From DATBAX01 sp963723765 (lineage in GTDB: Bacteria; Acidobacteriota; Terriglobia; Terriglobales; Acidobacteriaceae), in assembly GCA_963723765.1 (NCBI GenBank), contig CAVRSD010000003.1, positions 806,001 to 870,000 on the forward strand: a DNA stretch of 64,000 bases, read 5' to 3'. The notes beneath the pieces are model-generated. The model had not been told where the DNA came from and searched no databases. It saw only the letters and a program-made list of their open reading frames with translations. The position numbers and the translations under genes were made by a program. Positions 43,646-52,865 of this stretch are shown in pieces; the first letter of the stretch is position 1; each line of letters opens with the position of its first letter.

Positions 43646-45944
43646 TTGCGCACTCCCTATCGATGCGATGGTGTGCTCGCAGCCGTTTTGTTTGGCGTTC
43701 GTTATAAATTTGCAAGCTCAGAAAATTGATGCTCCCATCCCATCCCCGACTAGTGCGCTGCCTCCACCATTACAACTGACCGCGGAACAGGACCATCAGC
43801 GCACCATGGATCTCCTGCATATTACGTCCTTGAGGCGTGGAGTCGATGGCGACCCTAAGTCGTCTTATGCGGCCAACTACGACGAGTCCAAGGCCAATCC
43901 CTATCCCAATTTGCCGGATCCTCTGCGACTGAAAAATGGGAAGAGAGTCACGCAGCCAAAAGTATGGTGGAACAAGCGTCGTCCGGAAATCGTGGAAGAC
44001 TTCGACCGGGAAATTTATGGCCGGGTTCCCGAAAAATACTCCCGGGGTGAATTGGGAAGTTCTCAGCACGATCGCAAAGAATTAAATGGCGAAGTTCCGG
44101 TTATCACCAAGAAACTGGTGGGTCATGTTGACAATTCGTCATACCCGCTCATTAAGGTTGACATTCAATTGACATTGACCACTCCGGCCAATGCCAGCGG
44201 GCCGGTTCCGGTCATTATGGAATTCGGCCTCAGTCCTGAATTTCTAGCGGCCATGGCAAAACGATTCACTGCTGCCCAATTCGCTGCTTTCAATTCTCCC
44301 GGGCCCCACCTGGCAGCAGCAAGTGCTTGCCCGGGGATGGGGCTATGCCGTCCTGATTCCGACCACAGTTCAGCCCGACAACGGAGAAGGACTGACGCAA
44401 GGCATTATCGGTTTGGCCAACAAAGGTCAGCCTCGCAAGCTGGACGATTGGGGTGCGCTACGTGCGTGGGCCTGGGGAGCAAGCCGAGCCTTGGATTATT
44501 TCGCAACCGATCCCTCGATTGATGCCAAACAAGTTGGGATCGAAGGCCATTCGCGCTATGGTAAGGCCGCGCTCGTCGCCATGGCTTATGATTCCCGTTT
44601 CGCGATCGCCTATATCAGTTCCTCCGGGGAGGGCGGCGCAAATCTTTACCGGCGCAATTTTGGCGAACAGATCGGGAACGTTGCCGGGACGGGTGAGTAT
44701 CACTGGATGGCCGGCAACTTTATCAGAATACGCCGGTCCGCTTAACAGCCAACGATTTACCCGTGGATTCACACGAACTGATCGCACTGTGCGCACCGCG
44801 TCCCGTGTTTATCGGTGCTGGGGCTACTCAGGGAGATGGATGGGTAGATGCCAAAGGTATGTTCCTGGCTGCTGTCGGCGCTGGGCCTGTGTATAAACTG
44901 CTGGGGAAAAAAGATTTGGGAACCACCGAGTTTCCACCGCTCGAGACGCCGCTCATCGATCGCGACCTGGCTTTCCGTCAGCACAGCGGTGGACATACAC
45001 CGGGCCCGAACTGGCCGACTTTTCTGACCTTTGCCAGTCATTACCTGAACGATCCAGTTGTAAAAGCGCCGGCTGCTGATTCGCATTTGGACGCCGGTCC
45101 AGAAGTTGCGCTAACTTTTGACGACTTGCCCTCGCATGGGCCGCTACCGCTCGGTATGACCCGCATGGACATCGCCCGGAGCATTATTCATACTTTGCTA
45201 GCTGCGCATGCGCCGCCAACCTATGGGTTCGTCAATGCTAAGAGATTGGAAGACGATCCCCTCAACCAGCAGGTGCTGCAACTTTGGAGGGATGCCGGCT
45301 TCCCTCTCGCCAACCACACGTTCACACACATGGATCTCAATGCAAATTCAGCGGGCGCTTTTGAACAGGATCTGCTTGCTAACGAACCCACCCTCCGCGC
45401 GATGATGGCCAGTCAGGATTGGCATTGGCTAAGATTCCCGTATTTGCGCGAGGGGGAAACTGCCGAGAAGCACCGCGCCATCTACGCATTCCTTAAAGAA
45501 CACGGGTACAAAGTAGCGCAGGTGACGCTCAGTTTTGCCGACTACGCGTATAACGATCCCTATGCGCGCTGCCTGGCAAAAAACGATACGCAGGCCATCG
45601 AATGGCTCAAGCAGAGCTATATGGATGGCGCGGCAGAAAGTCTTTCTCTAGGGCAGAAAACGGCGGAACTGATCTATGGGCACGACATCAAGCATGTCAT
45701 GTTATTGCACATCGGTGGTTTTGAGACAGTCATGCTTCCTCACCTTCTCGACCTGCTCAAGCAGCGGGGATTCAAACTAATCCCGCTAGTGGAAGCCGAA
45801 AGCGATCCGGCTTATGCCATCGATCCGAACCTGCCGGGTGAATGGGGAGGAACATTTCTGGATCAAATGAGGGTTATGCGACACATCCCCGAGCCTCCGC
45901 ATGGTCCGGATCCGTCTGTTAAGCTTGACGCACTGTGCCGCTGA
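43646..45944 (+). CDS. Exported glucuronoyl-esterase-like (CE15) fused to polysaccharide deacetylase (CE4), four frameshifts as read
   Basis: The reconstructed 764-residue protein starts at TTG 43646, with GGAGG 4-8 bases ahead, and a signal peptide (VLAAVLFGVVINLQAQ). It needs one base removed near each of 43700, 44302, 44728 and 44745. The CE15-like part has GKRVTQPKVWWNKRRPEIVE, WQQQVLARGWGYAVLIP, QGIIGLANKGQPRKLDDWGA, the nucleophile serine in GIEGHSRYGKAALVAMAYD, DLPVDSHELIALCAPRPV and HSGGHTPGPNWPTFLTFASH. One uninterrupted frame continues into CE4 (VALTFDDLPSHGPLPLGM, FPLANHTFTHMDLN). CE15 cuts lignin-glucuronoxylan esters and CE4 deacetylates polysaccharides. Confidence 0.8.
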
Positions 45945-45947
45945 CGA

Positions 45948-46457
45948 TTACTTCTTCTTCGCGAAGATTCGCTCGATTTGTCCGATGTGGTTCAGATCGT
46001 GGCCGGCGAACATGCCGGCGATTCGCTCGATCGTCTCCTGTCCCCGCTCGGCATGAATTCCATAGTGTTTCCATTGTTCCGGCTTGAGGGACTTCAGCAA
46101 CCTGAGATTGCCTTCACGCAGCACACGGAACTGCTCTAATGATTTGCGCGCATCCCGCTTTTGATAATGTCCGCTGATTACCCAGGCGTCCTGATCAAAA
46201 GCAACGATGGGCGTTCCCGGTGCTCCCAGAATCAACCGCATGCGGAAGCCGCCCACGATTTCCGTCTCCGACAAATGCGCCAGGATTTCATTCACCGACC
46301 ATTTGTCTGGCGCCGGACGTTTGCGAAGTTTGGACGCGGGCACACCTTTGATAAGGCGCTCCAGTTTTTTTGCTGTGGCCGCCTGCACTTGCAGCGGATC
46401 CTTACCTTCCATGTAGGCGGCTATACGCCGGGTATATTCCTGTGGAGTTTCCTTCAT
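45948..46457 (-). CDS. DinB family protein
   Basis: The 169-residue protein fits the DinB four-helix bundle, with metal-binding histidines in WSVNEILAHLSETEIV and GHDLNHIGQIERIF. Many DinB-superfamily members are thiol-dependent transferases; the substrate here is unknown. Its stop at 45948 is only 3 bases past the convergent CE15-CE4 stop, so the transcripts meet. Confidence 0.88.
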   Translation of the reverse strand: MKETPQEYTRRIAAYMEGKDPLQVQAATAKKLERLIKGVPASKLRKRPAPDKWSVNEILAHLSETEIVGGFRMRLILGAPGTPIVAFDQDAWVISGHYQKRDARKSLEQFRVLREGNLRLLKSLKPEQWKHYGIHAERGQETIERIAGMFAGHDLNHIGQIERIFAKKK

Positions 46458-46542
46458 ATTATGAATTTCCTCCCATCGTGATGAATCTCGGGAGAGTTTA
46501 CCAATATTTCAGCTGAGGATTTCGCGCGTGGTCTCAATCAAC

Positions 46543-46827
46543 CTATATATTGATCTGCTTTTCGGTGTGCCGGCTCAAATACCAGCAAGGACTGTAGCCC
46601 ATGTGCGGGAACAAGGAGCGAACGCAAGCATCGACTTCTGGATCGGCAAACTGGTATTCGATCTTCCCGTTCTTTTCGTGGATCACATAAACCGGCTGGA
46701 CGGTTACCTGTCCAAACGGGTCGCGCCCATACGGAATTCTGTAGCGGACAGCACAATAGTCTCCCACGTACAGAACTACCAACAAACCCACCAACGGCAC
46801 TCCTGCGTGGAAGAACCTACGTTTCAT
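46543..46827 (-). CDS. Small membrane/exported protein of acidobacterial type
   Basis: The 94-residue protein begins MKRRFFHAGVPLVGLLVVLY, a signal anchor, followed by VGDYCAVRYRIPYGRDPFGQ and VTVQPVYVIHEKNGKIEYQF, VDACVRSLFPHMGYSPCWYL. Three cysteines in the mature part may form a disulfide. The hydrophobic start and conserved blocks favour this strand over an overlapping plus-strand ORF at 46528. Function unknown. Confidence 0.75.
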   Translation of the reverse strand: MKRRFFHAGVPLVGLLVVLYVGDYCAVRYRIPYGRDPFGQVTVQPVYVIHEKNGKIEYQFADPEVDACVRSLFPHMGYSPCWYLSRHTEKQINI

Positions 46828-47022
46828 AAGTTAGGCCGAGCCGCACTGAAGTGTAAATTGGTAAAACTGAACTTTTACTCCGTCTAGACAAAATGCCATG
46901 TGTTTTATGCCAGAGTAGTTTAAAGGTTGAAACTAGGATTCGAAGTCAGGGTCTGGAGTAGAAATATTGATTGGTCGACTGCCTCCATTCCGGCTAATAT
47001 CTCACACGGCAGGTTACAACAT

Positions 47023-47643
47023 TTGAAGAAGATAGCTCGAATCGCTATTTGGTCTATAACGCTGGTTCTGTTTGTTGGCGCAACCATCGTGCCGGGGCAC
47101 GCACAGGAAGCTGTTCTTGCTTTCGTTCCAGCCAAGACCAGCGTGAAGTTCACCCTGGGCGATACCATCCACACAGTGCACGGAGAGTTTGATTTGAAAC
47201 GGGGCAGCATCCATTTCAATCCCGCTACGGGCGTAATCAGCGGCGAAGTCGTGGTGGATGCTACCAGCGGCCGCACCGGGAACAGCATGCGCGACAGAAA
47301 AATGCATAAGGATATTCTGGAAAGCGCCTCCAACCCCGAGATTATCTTCCGCCCAGATCGCGTCGATGGCAAAGTCGCCGCCCAGGGGAAATCAAACATT
47401 CAGGCCCATGGAATATTCAGTATCCACGGGGCCGACCATGAGATTACGATTCCCCTTGAAGTGGCAATGGCCGAGGACCATTGGACTGCGACGGGACACT
47501 TTGTAGTCCCATACCAGAAGTGGGGAATAAAAAACCCCAGCACGTTTATCTTGCGGGTGAGTGAATCGGTGGAGATTGACATCCAGGCTTCGGGCGTAAA
47601 TCCATGGGCCGGAAGCACCCCTTCGGGGACTGGCCAGCGATGA
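47023..47643 (+). CDS. YceI-family periplasmic protein
   Basis: The chosen start is TTG at 47023, which begins a signal peptide (IARIAIWSITLVLFVGATIV, cleavage after GHA); the open frame to 46927 adds residues with no signal character. The mature region is a lipocalin-like YceI domain: AKTSVKFTLGDTIHTVHGEF, IHFNPATGVISGEVVVDA, RDRKMHKDILESASNPEIIF and the later LRVSESVEIDIQAS. YceI proteins bind isoprenoids. The protein has about 206 residues. Confidence 0.85.
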   Translation: MKKIARIAIWSITLVLFVGATIVPGHAQEAVLAFVPAKTSVKFTLGDTIHTVHGEFDLKRGSIHFNPATGVISGEVVVDATSGRTGNSMRDRKMHKDILESASNPEIIFRPDRVDGKVAAQGKSNIQAHGIFSIHGADHEITIPLEVAMAEDHWTATGHFVVPYQKWGIKNPSTFILRVSESVEIDIQASGVNPWAGSTPSGTGQR

Positions 47644-47648
47644 TTTGT

Positions 47649-47675
47649 GTAATCAGAATTTCACATTCTGATTAC
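47649..47675. promoter_or_regulatory. Perfect 11-base-arm dyad GTAATCAGAAT
   Basis: GTAATCAGAAT (47649-47659) and ATTCTGATTAC (47665-47675) form a perfect stem with a 5-base centre (TTCAC). It starts 6 bases after the YceI stop and lies 54 bases before the 57-residue gene. There is no T-run, so an operator or an RNA hairpin is as likely as a terminator. Confidence 0.5.
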
Positions 47676-47728
47676 GGCCTGAGCTAGTACAATTGTGGGC
47701 AATAGTTGGATATCCAGCGAGGTGGATT

Positions 47729-47899
47729 GTGAATAGCGCTACAACCTTCGATCGCGTCGTCGAGAATCTGGGCCTTACGCCCGAAGAATATTTGGCTTCG
47801 AGTGCGCTGAAAGAATGGGTGCGCCAGAACAAAGATGAAAAGTATGTTCCGCCACACCTGTTGGAGGCGTGGGGCTTTTCTGAGGACGAAGCCGCGTAA
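47729..47899 (+). CDS. Small conserved-looking hypothetical protein
   Basis: The GTG at 47729 gives 56 residues: VNSATTFDRVVENLGLTPEE, then YLASSALKEWVRQNKDEKYV, then PPHLLEAWGFSEDEAA. It is helical and acidic at the end, with no signal peptide. The segment GCGAGGTGG precedes the start. Family unknown. It lies between the YceI and nucleoside-hydrolase genes on the same strand. Confidence 0.55.
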   Translation: MNSATTFDRVVENLGLTPEEYLASSALKEWVRQNKDEKYVPPHLLEAWGFSEDEAA

Positions 47900-47958
47900 T
47901 CGAGTCCCGATCGATTCAAAGGAACGTCAGATTCTCCTTGCGACAGGAGCACTCGATC

Positions 47959-48942
47959 TTGCGAATAGGACGAGGAGCATTGTTTAACTGCTTCGCCGGT
48001 TTGATTCTGCTTGGCACGATCTATTCCACTCTATTCCCTTCACTCGTTTCAGCCCAATCTTCTCAAACCACCGGCACGCCTGAAAAAGTCATCATCGACA
48101 CGGATATCGGAGACGATATCGATGATGCGTTCGCCATTGCGCTCGCGCTGCGCAGCCCGGAGCTGCAGATTCTTGGAATCACCACTACATTCGGAGATAC
48201 GGAAACCCGAGCCAAACTCCTCGACCGTTTTCTGGGGGAAGCCGGACGTCAGGATATCGTTGTGGCTTCAGGTGTACCCACCCAAACCGCCAATCCCATG
48301 ACGCAGCGCCGCTATGCGGAAGGAGGACGCTTCGCCAAGCCGTCGCATCCCCATGCTGTGGATTACATCTTGAGTCAAATTCAGATTTATCCCAATCAGA
48401 TCACTTTGATTGCGATCGGCCCCCTGATGAACGTCGGCGCCCTGATTGACAAGGATAAGAAAGCATTCCACAAGCTGAAGCGAGTGGTTCTCATGGGCGG
48501 ATCGATCGAGCGAGGGTACAACGCCTATGCCTACGATCCCCCGCGAGGCCCGGAGCCGGAATGGAACATTGTCAATGACATCGCCTCCGCACAAAAACTC
48601 TTCGCGTCCGGCTTACCCATTTATGTAATGCCTCTGGATGCGACTCAATTGAAGCTGGATGAGGTGAAGCGCGCCTATCTCTTCCAGCAAGGCACGCCGC
48701 TGACAGATTCGTTGACCTTGCTGTATCACCAGTGGGGTCAGCAGACCCCAACCCTGTTTGATCCTATGGCAGTGAGTTATGCGATCGATGCAAAACTATG
48801 CCCGGTTCAGCCGATGCACATCCGGGTAGATGATAAGGGATTTACTCGTGCCGAGGCCGGAGCCAGCAATGCTTATGTCTGCCTGCATTCCGATCCCGAA
48901 GCGTTCTTTCGCTTCTATATGAAACGGGTGGCAGCCCATTAA
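47959..48942 (+). CDS. Exported inosine-uridine-preferring nucleoside hydrolase family protein
   Basis: TTG at 47959 follows AGGAG with 9 bases and begins a signal peptide (ALFNCFAGLILLGTIYST). The enzyme part has the calcium-binding DTDIGDDIDDAFAIALALR, ILGITTTFGDTETRAKLLDR, ITLIAIGPLMNVGALI, VVLMGGSIERGYNAY and PTLFDPMAVSYAI. Nucleoside hydrolases cut the N-glycosidic bond of nucleosides. The signal peptide suggests extracytoplasmic scavenging. About 327 residues. Confidence 0.9.
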   Translation: MRIGRGALFNCFAGLILLGTIYSTLFPSLVSAQSSQTTGTPEKVIIDTDIGDDIDDAFAIALALRSPELQILGITTTFGDTETRAKLLDRFLGEAGRQDIVVASGVPTQTANPMTQRRYAEGGRFAKPSHPHAVDYILSQIQIYPNQITLIAIGPLMNVGALIDKDKKAFHKLKRVVLMGGSIERGYNAYAYDPPRGPEPEWNIVNDIASAQKLFASGLPIYVMPLDATQLKLDEVKRAYLFQQGTPLTDSLTLLYHQWGQQTPTLFDPMAVSYAIDAKLCPVQPMHIRVDDKGFTRAEAGASNAYVCLHSDPEAFFRFYMKRVAAH

Positions 48943-48981
48943 GGGTTGACCAGCAGTGATGGAGAGGTGAGAAGGAGATTA

Positions 48982-49057
<76 letters not shown>

Positions 49058-49282
49058 ACTTGAAGTAAACCGGGCAGATACTGAAACAAGTTTAACAGCG
49101 TTCCCCGCGTGCGACCAAATTTCCTGCGGCCATTCTCTGATGAATAAACTCGTGTCATTCTATGAACTAGTCAACACTTACCCTCCGAAGAAAAACGTTT
49201 CCCTAATCTAACACCCAAAGTCACCTTTCCCTATGCTGTCAATTGGCGGTATAGTCTCCCCGGTTCCTACGGAGGCATCGAG

Positions 49283-50314
49283 ATGTCCCAAACTCGCAAA
49301 GAAGCCAAGCTGCGCAGCTACGGTGAAAATCTGGAGAGCGACCTGGCGCCAAAGTTCCTGCGTGTGGTGGAGAACGCCGCCATCGAATCCGCGCGCACCA
49401 TGGGCATGGGGGATCGCCCACTATCCGACAAAGTGGCGACCGAGGCCATGCGTCAGGCCATGGACAATGTCCCCATGCGTGGGACCATCGTGATTGGCGA
49501 AGGCGAACGCGACAAAGCGCCCATGCTCTACATCGGAGAAAAGGTCGGCGCCGAATTTCCCGACGGCCGCGATATCCCTGAAGTCGATATCGCCGTCGAT
49601 CCTCTCGAAGGCACGAATCTTTGCGCGACCGGTGCTCCCGGTTCAATCACCGTTCTTGCGGCTGCCGAACGTGGCGGATTGCTCCACGCGCCCGATTGTT
49701 ATATGGAAAAGATTGTTGTGGGGCCCTCCTGCAAACATGCCATCGACCTGGACGCGCCGGTGTCTCATAACCTGAAAAATATCGCACGTCGATTGCATCG
49801 TGGAGTGGAAGACCTGGTGGTCATGGTGCTCGATCGGCCTCGCCATGAGCAATTGATTGCCGATATCCGTGCCGCTGGAGCGCGTATTAAATTAATCGGC
49901 GACGGTGATCTTTCCGCCGGAATTGCCGCCGCAGTCGTGGGCACTGGAGTGCAGGTGGTGATGGGCTCCGGAGGCGCCCCAGAAGGTGTGATCACCGCCG
50001 CCGCCATCCGCTGTCTGAATGGTTACATGCTGGGACGTCTCGTCATCGACAAACCGGAACTGGAAGAGCGTATTGCCGAGATGGGCATCAAGGACAAGAA
50101 TCGAATTTACGAAGCCGAAGACTTGGCGCCTGGAAAGCAGCTAATTTTTGCCGCCACTGGGGTCACCGACGGAGCACTGCTGAAGGGCGTGAGATTCTTC
50201 GGAGAAGGCATAAGGACTTCATCCGTGATTATGGCGCTGCGCACCCGCAAAGTGCGCTTCATTGAAAGCATCCATCTGGACAAAGGGCCGGATGTGAAGG
50301 TCAGATTTGTATGA
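49283..50314 (+). CDS. glpX: Class II fructose-1,6-bisphosphatase
   Basis: The enzyme makes fructose 6-phosphate for gluconeogenesis. The 343-residue length is normal. Motifs are TIVIGEGERDKAPMLYIGE and AVDPLEGTNLCATG (metal-binding Asp and Glu), IAAAVVGTGVQVVMGSGGAP, and IFAATGVTDGALLKGVRFFG. The start ATG follows CCTACGGAGG. It converges on the glycosylasparaginase gene, with 18 bases between the stops. Confidence 0.96.
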   Translation: MSQTRKEAKLRSYGENLESDLAPKFLRVVENAAIESARTMGMGDRPLSDKVATEAMRQAMDNVPMRGTIVIGEGERDKAPMLYIGEKVGAEFPDGRDIPEVDIAVDPLEGTNLCATGAPGSITVLAAAERGGLLHAPDCYMEKIVVGPSCKHAIDLDAPVSHNLKNIARRLHRGVEDLVVMVLDRPRHEQLIADIRAAGARIKLIGDGDLSAGIAAAVVGTGVQVVMGSGGAPEGVITAAAIRCLNGYMLGRLVIDKPELEERIAEMGIKDKNRIYEAEDLAPGKQLIFAATGVTDGALLKGVRFFGEGIRTSSVIMALRTRKVRFIESIHLDKGPDVKVRFV

Positions 50315-50332
50315 CGCACTGGTCAAGCCTTC

Positions 50333-51547
50333 CTAAAGGCTTGGTCCTGCTACAAACTCAGGCGGCCATTCCTGCGATATGCCCGGGAACATATTTACTG
50401 TTTTCTCAGCCCGCTTGGTGCCATCGTGCACCACGATCCGGTGTGGATTGCCAACTTCATACCCTTCCCACAGCGAAACGCCGGCATAGGCGCCGTCATT
50501 GCGCAGAATGTAGTAGCTCATGTCGACGTACTTCAAGCGCTCCATGTCCCCGTTGTAGTTGCGAACAATGCGTTTCAGCGCATCCCACCCGGCGTCATGC
50601 GGGGACATGCCGTGTCGCATGTTTTCAACAATTGTGTGCGCACCGGCAACTTTAATGTTTTCTTCCCCGCTGCCCGTCGCACCGGCCGATCCCACATCCT
50701 GATCGGTGTAACACCCAGCGCCAATGATTGGCGAATCTCCGCAACGTCCGGGAAGCTTCCAGGCCAGTCCACTGGTTGTGGTGCATCCTGAGATTTCGCC
50801 CTTGTCATTTAATGCCGAGCAGTGAATGGTTCCGGTGGGCGGAAAGAGTACCTTGCGGATCGCAACCATCCTTTCTTCCGCTGGAATCCCCAGATCGGCA
50901 GCCACTGTCTGCATGCGCTTGATGCGAAGTTGCAACTCGTCCTGCGATCGTTGTGCTCGCGTGTGGGTCAGACGCTTTTTCCAGGCTGGGTCAGCGAGAC
51001 CTGGGCCCCACCAGTCGGAATGAGTTTCTTTCCACAGCAACCAGATCTTGCGGGTGCTGTCCGTGAGTAAATTCTCGCGTTGGAAACCCTCGGCTACGGC
51101 AAACCGTTCGGCGCCTTCACCCACCAGCATGACGTGACCGGTATGTTGCATGACGGCTTTCGAAACCAGCGAAACATTCTTGATATTGCGAACCCCGCCC
51201 ACTGAGCCTGCACGACGCGTAGGCCCATGCATGCAGCAGGCATCGAGCTCAACCACACCTTCCTCATTGGGCAGTCCACCCAAGCCGACGCTGGTATCGT
51301 TGGGATCGTCTTCTGGCCCCTTGACTACCCGAAGCGCGGCGTCCAATGTATCCCCGCCATTCTTCAGAATGTTGTAGCCGTCTTCGATGTAGGGCAAGCC
51401 ATTGTGCGCCGAGATAATGATTGGTTTTTTTCCGCCCCCCGAATTGCCAGACTTCTCGTCCTGTGATGACGCCAGCCGACCAGGCAGGCCGAGCGACAGC
51501 GATCCGGCAACTGCTGTAGTGAGAAAGTCACGGCGCGAAAAGCTCAT
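50333..51547 (-). CDS. Tat-exported N4-(beta-N-acetylglucosaminyl)-L-asparaginase
   Basis: The ATG at 51547 follows GGAGGG and begins a Tat signal (MSFSRRDFLTTAVAGSLSL). The Ntn-hydrolase fold is autoprocessed to expose a catalytic Thr, which fits the CTTTSGLAWKLPGRCGDSP segment (usual GTSTNG). Other blocks: IISAHNGLPYIEDGYNIL, NDTSVGLGGLPNEEGVVELD, GRCGDSPIIGAGCYTDQDVG and AGATGSGEEN. It cleaves Asn-linked GlcNAc from glycopeptides, or acts as an isoaspartyl-like peptidase. The protein has 404 residues. The frame is open further upstream without start signals. Confidence 0.9.
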   Translation of the reverse strand: MSFSRRDFLTTAVAGSLSLGLPGRLASSQDEKSGNSGGGKKPIIISAHNGLPYIEDGYNILKNGGDTLDAALRVVKGPEDDPNDTSVGLGGLPNEEGVVELDACCMHGPTRRAGSVGGVRNIKNVSLVSKAVMQHTGHVMLVGEGAERFAVAEGFQRENLLTDSTRKIWLLWKETHSDWWGPGLADPAWKKRLTHTRAQRSQDELQLRIKRMQTVAADLGIPAEERMVAIRKVLFPPTGTIHCSALNDKGEISGCTTTSGLAWKLPGRCGDSPIIGAGCYTDQDVGSAGATGSGEENIKVAGAHTIVENMRHGMSPHDAGWDALKRIVRNYNGDMERLKYVDMSYYILRNDGAYAGVSLWEGYEVGNPHRIVVHDGTKRAEKTVNMFPGISQEWPPEFVAGPSL

Positions 51548-51653
51548 ACCAACCCTCCGGGGAAACCGATCTGAACCGCCGAACAGCATAGCACGGCAGC
51601 ACTCGACAAATGTTGCTGGAAGAGAGAGGCAGGTTCGATCTGGTGGGGATCCT

Positions 51654-52799
51654 CTAGACTGCCACTGTGACGGTGGTCTCCGTGCGCACGACGGGCCGGT
51701 AAAGGGTGTCGCGCTCGATCGGTTCCCTGCCGGCTTCACGAATCAGCCGAATCAGATCCTGGCGGCGCATGCCTTGCGGCGTAGTAGCACCGGCATCGTG
51801 ATAAATCTTTTCTTCCACCACTGTGCCGTCAAGATCATCCGCGCCGAAGCGGAGTGAGATTTGCGCAATCTTTGGCGTCAGCATTTGCCAATAGGCTTTG
51901 ATGTGCGGGAAATTGTCGAGGACAAGACGGCTCACCGCAATCTGCTTGATATCGAGCATGCCGGTGGTTTTTGGCAAATGTTGCAGCGCGGTATTTTCGG
52001 GATGGAAAGCCAGCGGGATGAAGGTCTGGAAACCGCCGGTCTGATCCTGCAACTCCCGGAGCTTGAGCAGATGGTCCACGCGGTCTTCGTCGTTTTCGAC
52101 GTGTCCGTAGAGCATGGTCGCGTTGGATTTCAATCCAATCTGGTGGGCGAGTTTCGCAGTCTCCAGCCATTCGCTGCCATCAATTTTGTGGTCGCAAATG
52201 ATGTGGCGCACGCGATCGGCAAAAATCTCCGCGCCTCCGCCCGGCAATGAATCCACGCCCGCCGTCTTTAGTTGCTGCAAGGTCTCGGCGATCGACAGCT
52301 TGGCCCGTTTGGCAAGATAGGCCACTTCGACCATGGTAAAGGCCTTGAGATGAACCTGCGGGAACCGTTCTTTGAGTCCGGATACAAGGTCAAGAAAATA
52401 TTGGAACGGCAGATCGGGATGCAATCCGCCTACAATGTGAAACTCGGTGACCGCCTCTGTATAGCCGGATGCGGCAGTTTCAAAAGCTTCTTCCAGCGCC
52501 ATGGTGTAAGCGCCTGGTGTGTCCTTCTTGCGGCCAAAAGCACAGAGACGACAGGCAGCCACGCAAACGTTCGTCGGATTGATATGGCGGTTGACGTTAA
52601 AGTACGTTCGGTCACCGTGCATGCGCTCGCGCACGGAGTTGGCCAACCAGCCCACCGCCAGAATGTCGGCGGTGCGATACAAAACAAGTGCATCCTCTGC
52701 GCTCAGCCGCTCACGAGCGATTACTTTCTCATGAATGGGCTTTAGGCGCGGATCGTCGGTCTGGAACGCGTGGGTAGGCAATGAATGCATGCTTGACAT
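51654..52799 (-). CDS. mqnE: Aminodeoxyfutalosine synthase (radical SAM)
   Basis: MqnE joins an enolpyruvyl-benzoate derivative to SAM in the futalosine route to menaquinone. The 381-residue protein has the radical-SAM cluster CVAACRLCAF (CxxxCxxC), FHIVGGLHPDLPFQYFLDL, KAFTMVEVAYLAKRAKLSI and GVDSLPGGGAEIFADRVR. It is upstream of the asparaginase gene, and a UbiA prenyltransferase lies 66 bases before it on the same strand, so menaquinone biosynthesis is the likely joint role. Confidence 0.94.
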   Translation of the reverse strand: MSSMHSLPTHAFQTDDPRLKPIHEKVIARERLSAEDALVLYRTADILAVGWLANSVRERMHGDRTYFNVNRHINPTNVCVAACRLCAFGRKKDTPGAYTMALEEAFETAASGYTEAVTEFHIVGGLHPDLPFQYFLDLVSGLKERFPQVHLKAFTMVEVAYLAKRAKLSIAETLQQLKTAGVDSLPGGGAEIFADRVRHIICDHKIDGSEWLETAKLAHQIGLKSNATMLYGHVENDEDRVDHLLKLRELQDQTGGFQTFIPLAFHPENTALQHLPKTTGMLDIKQIAVSRLVLDNFPHIKAYWQMLTPKIAQISLRFGADDLDGTVVEEKIYHDAGATTPQGMRRQDLIRLIREAGREPIERDTLYRPVVRTETTVTVAV

Positions 52800-52865
52800 C
52801 GCTTCTCAATGATAACGCAGGAGAGCCATGGAAGTCACAGCGCGAACCGTAGGGCTAAACCCATG

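Noticed and set aside
46528..46887. Plus-strand ORF overlapping the small membrane protein gene at 46543
   Set aside because: The minus-strand protein has a signal anchor and conserved blocks; the plus frame does not.
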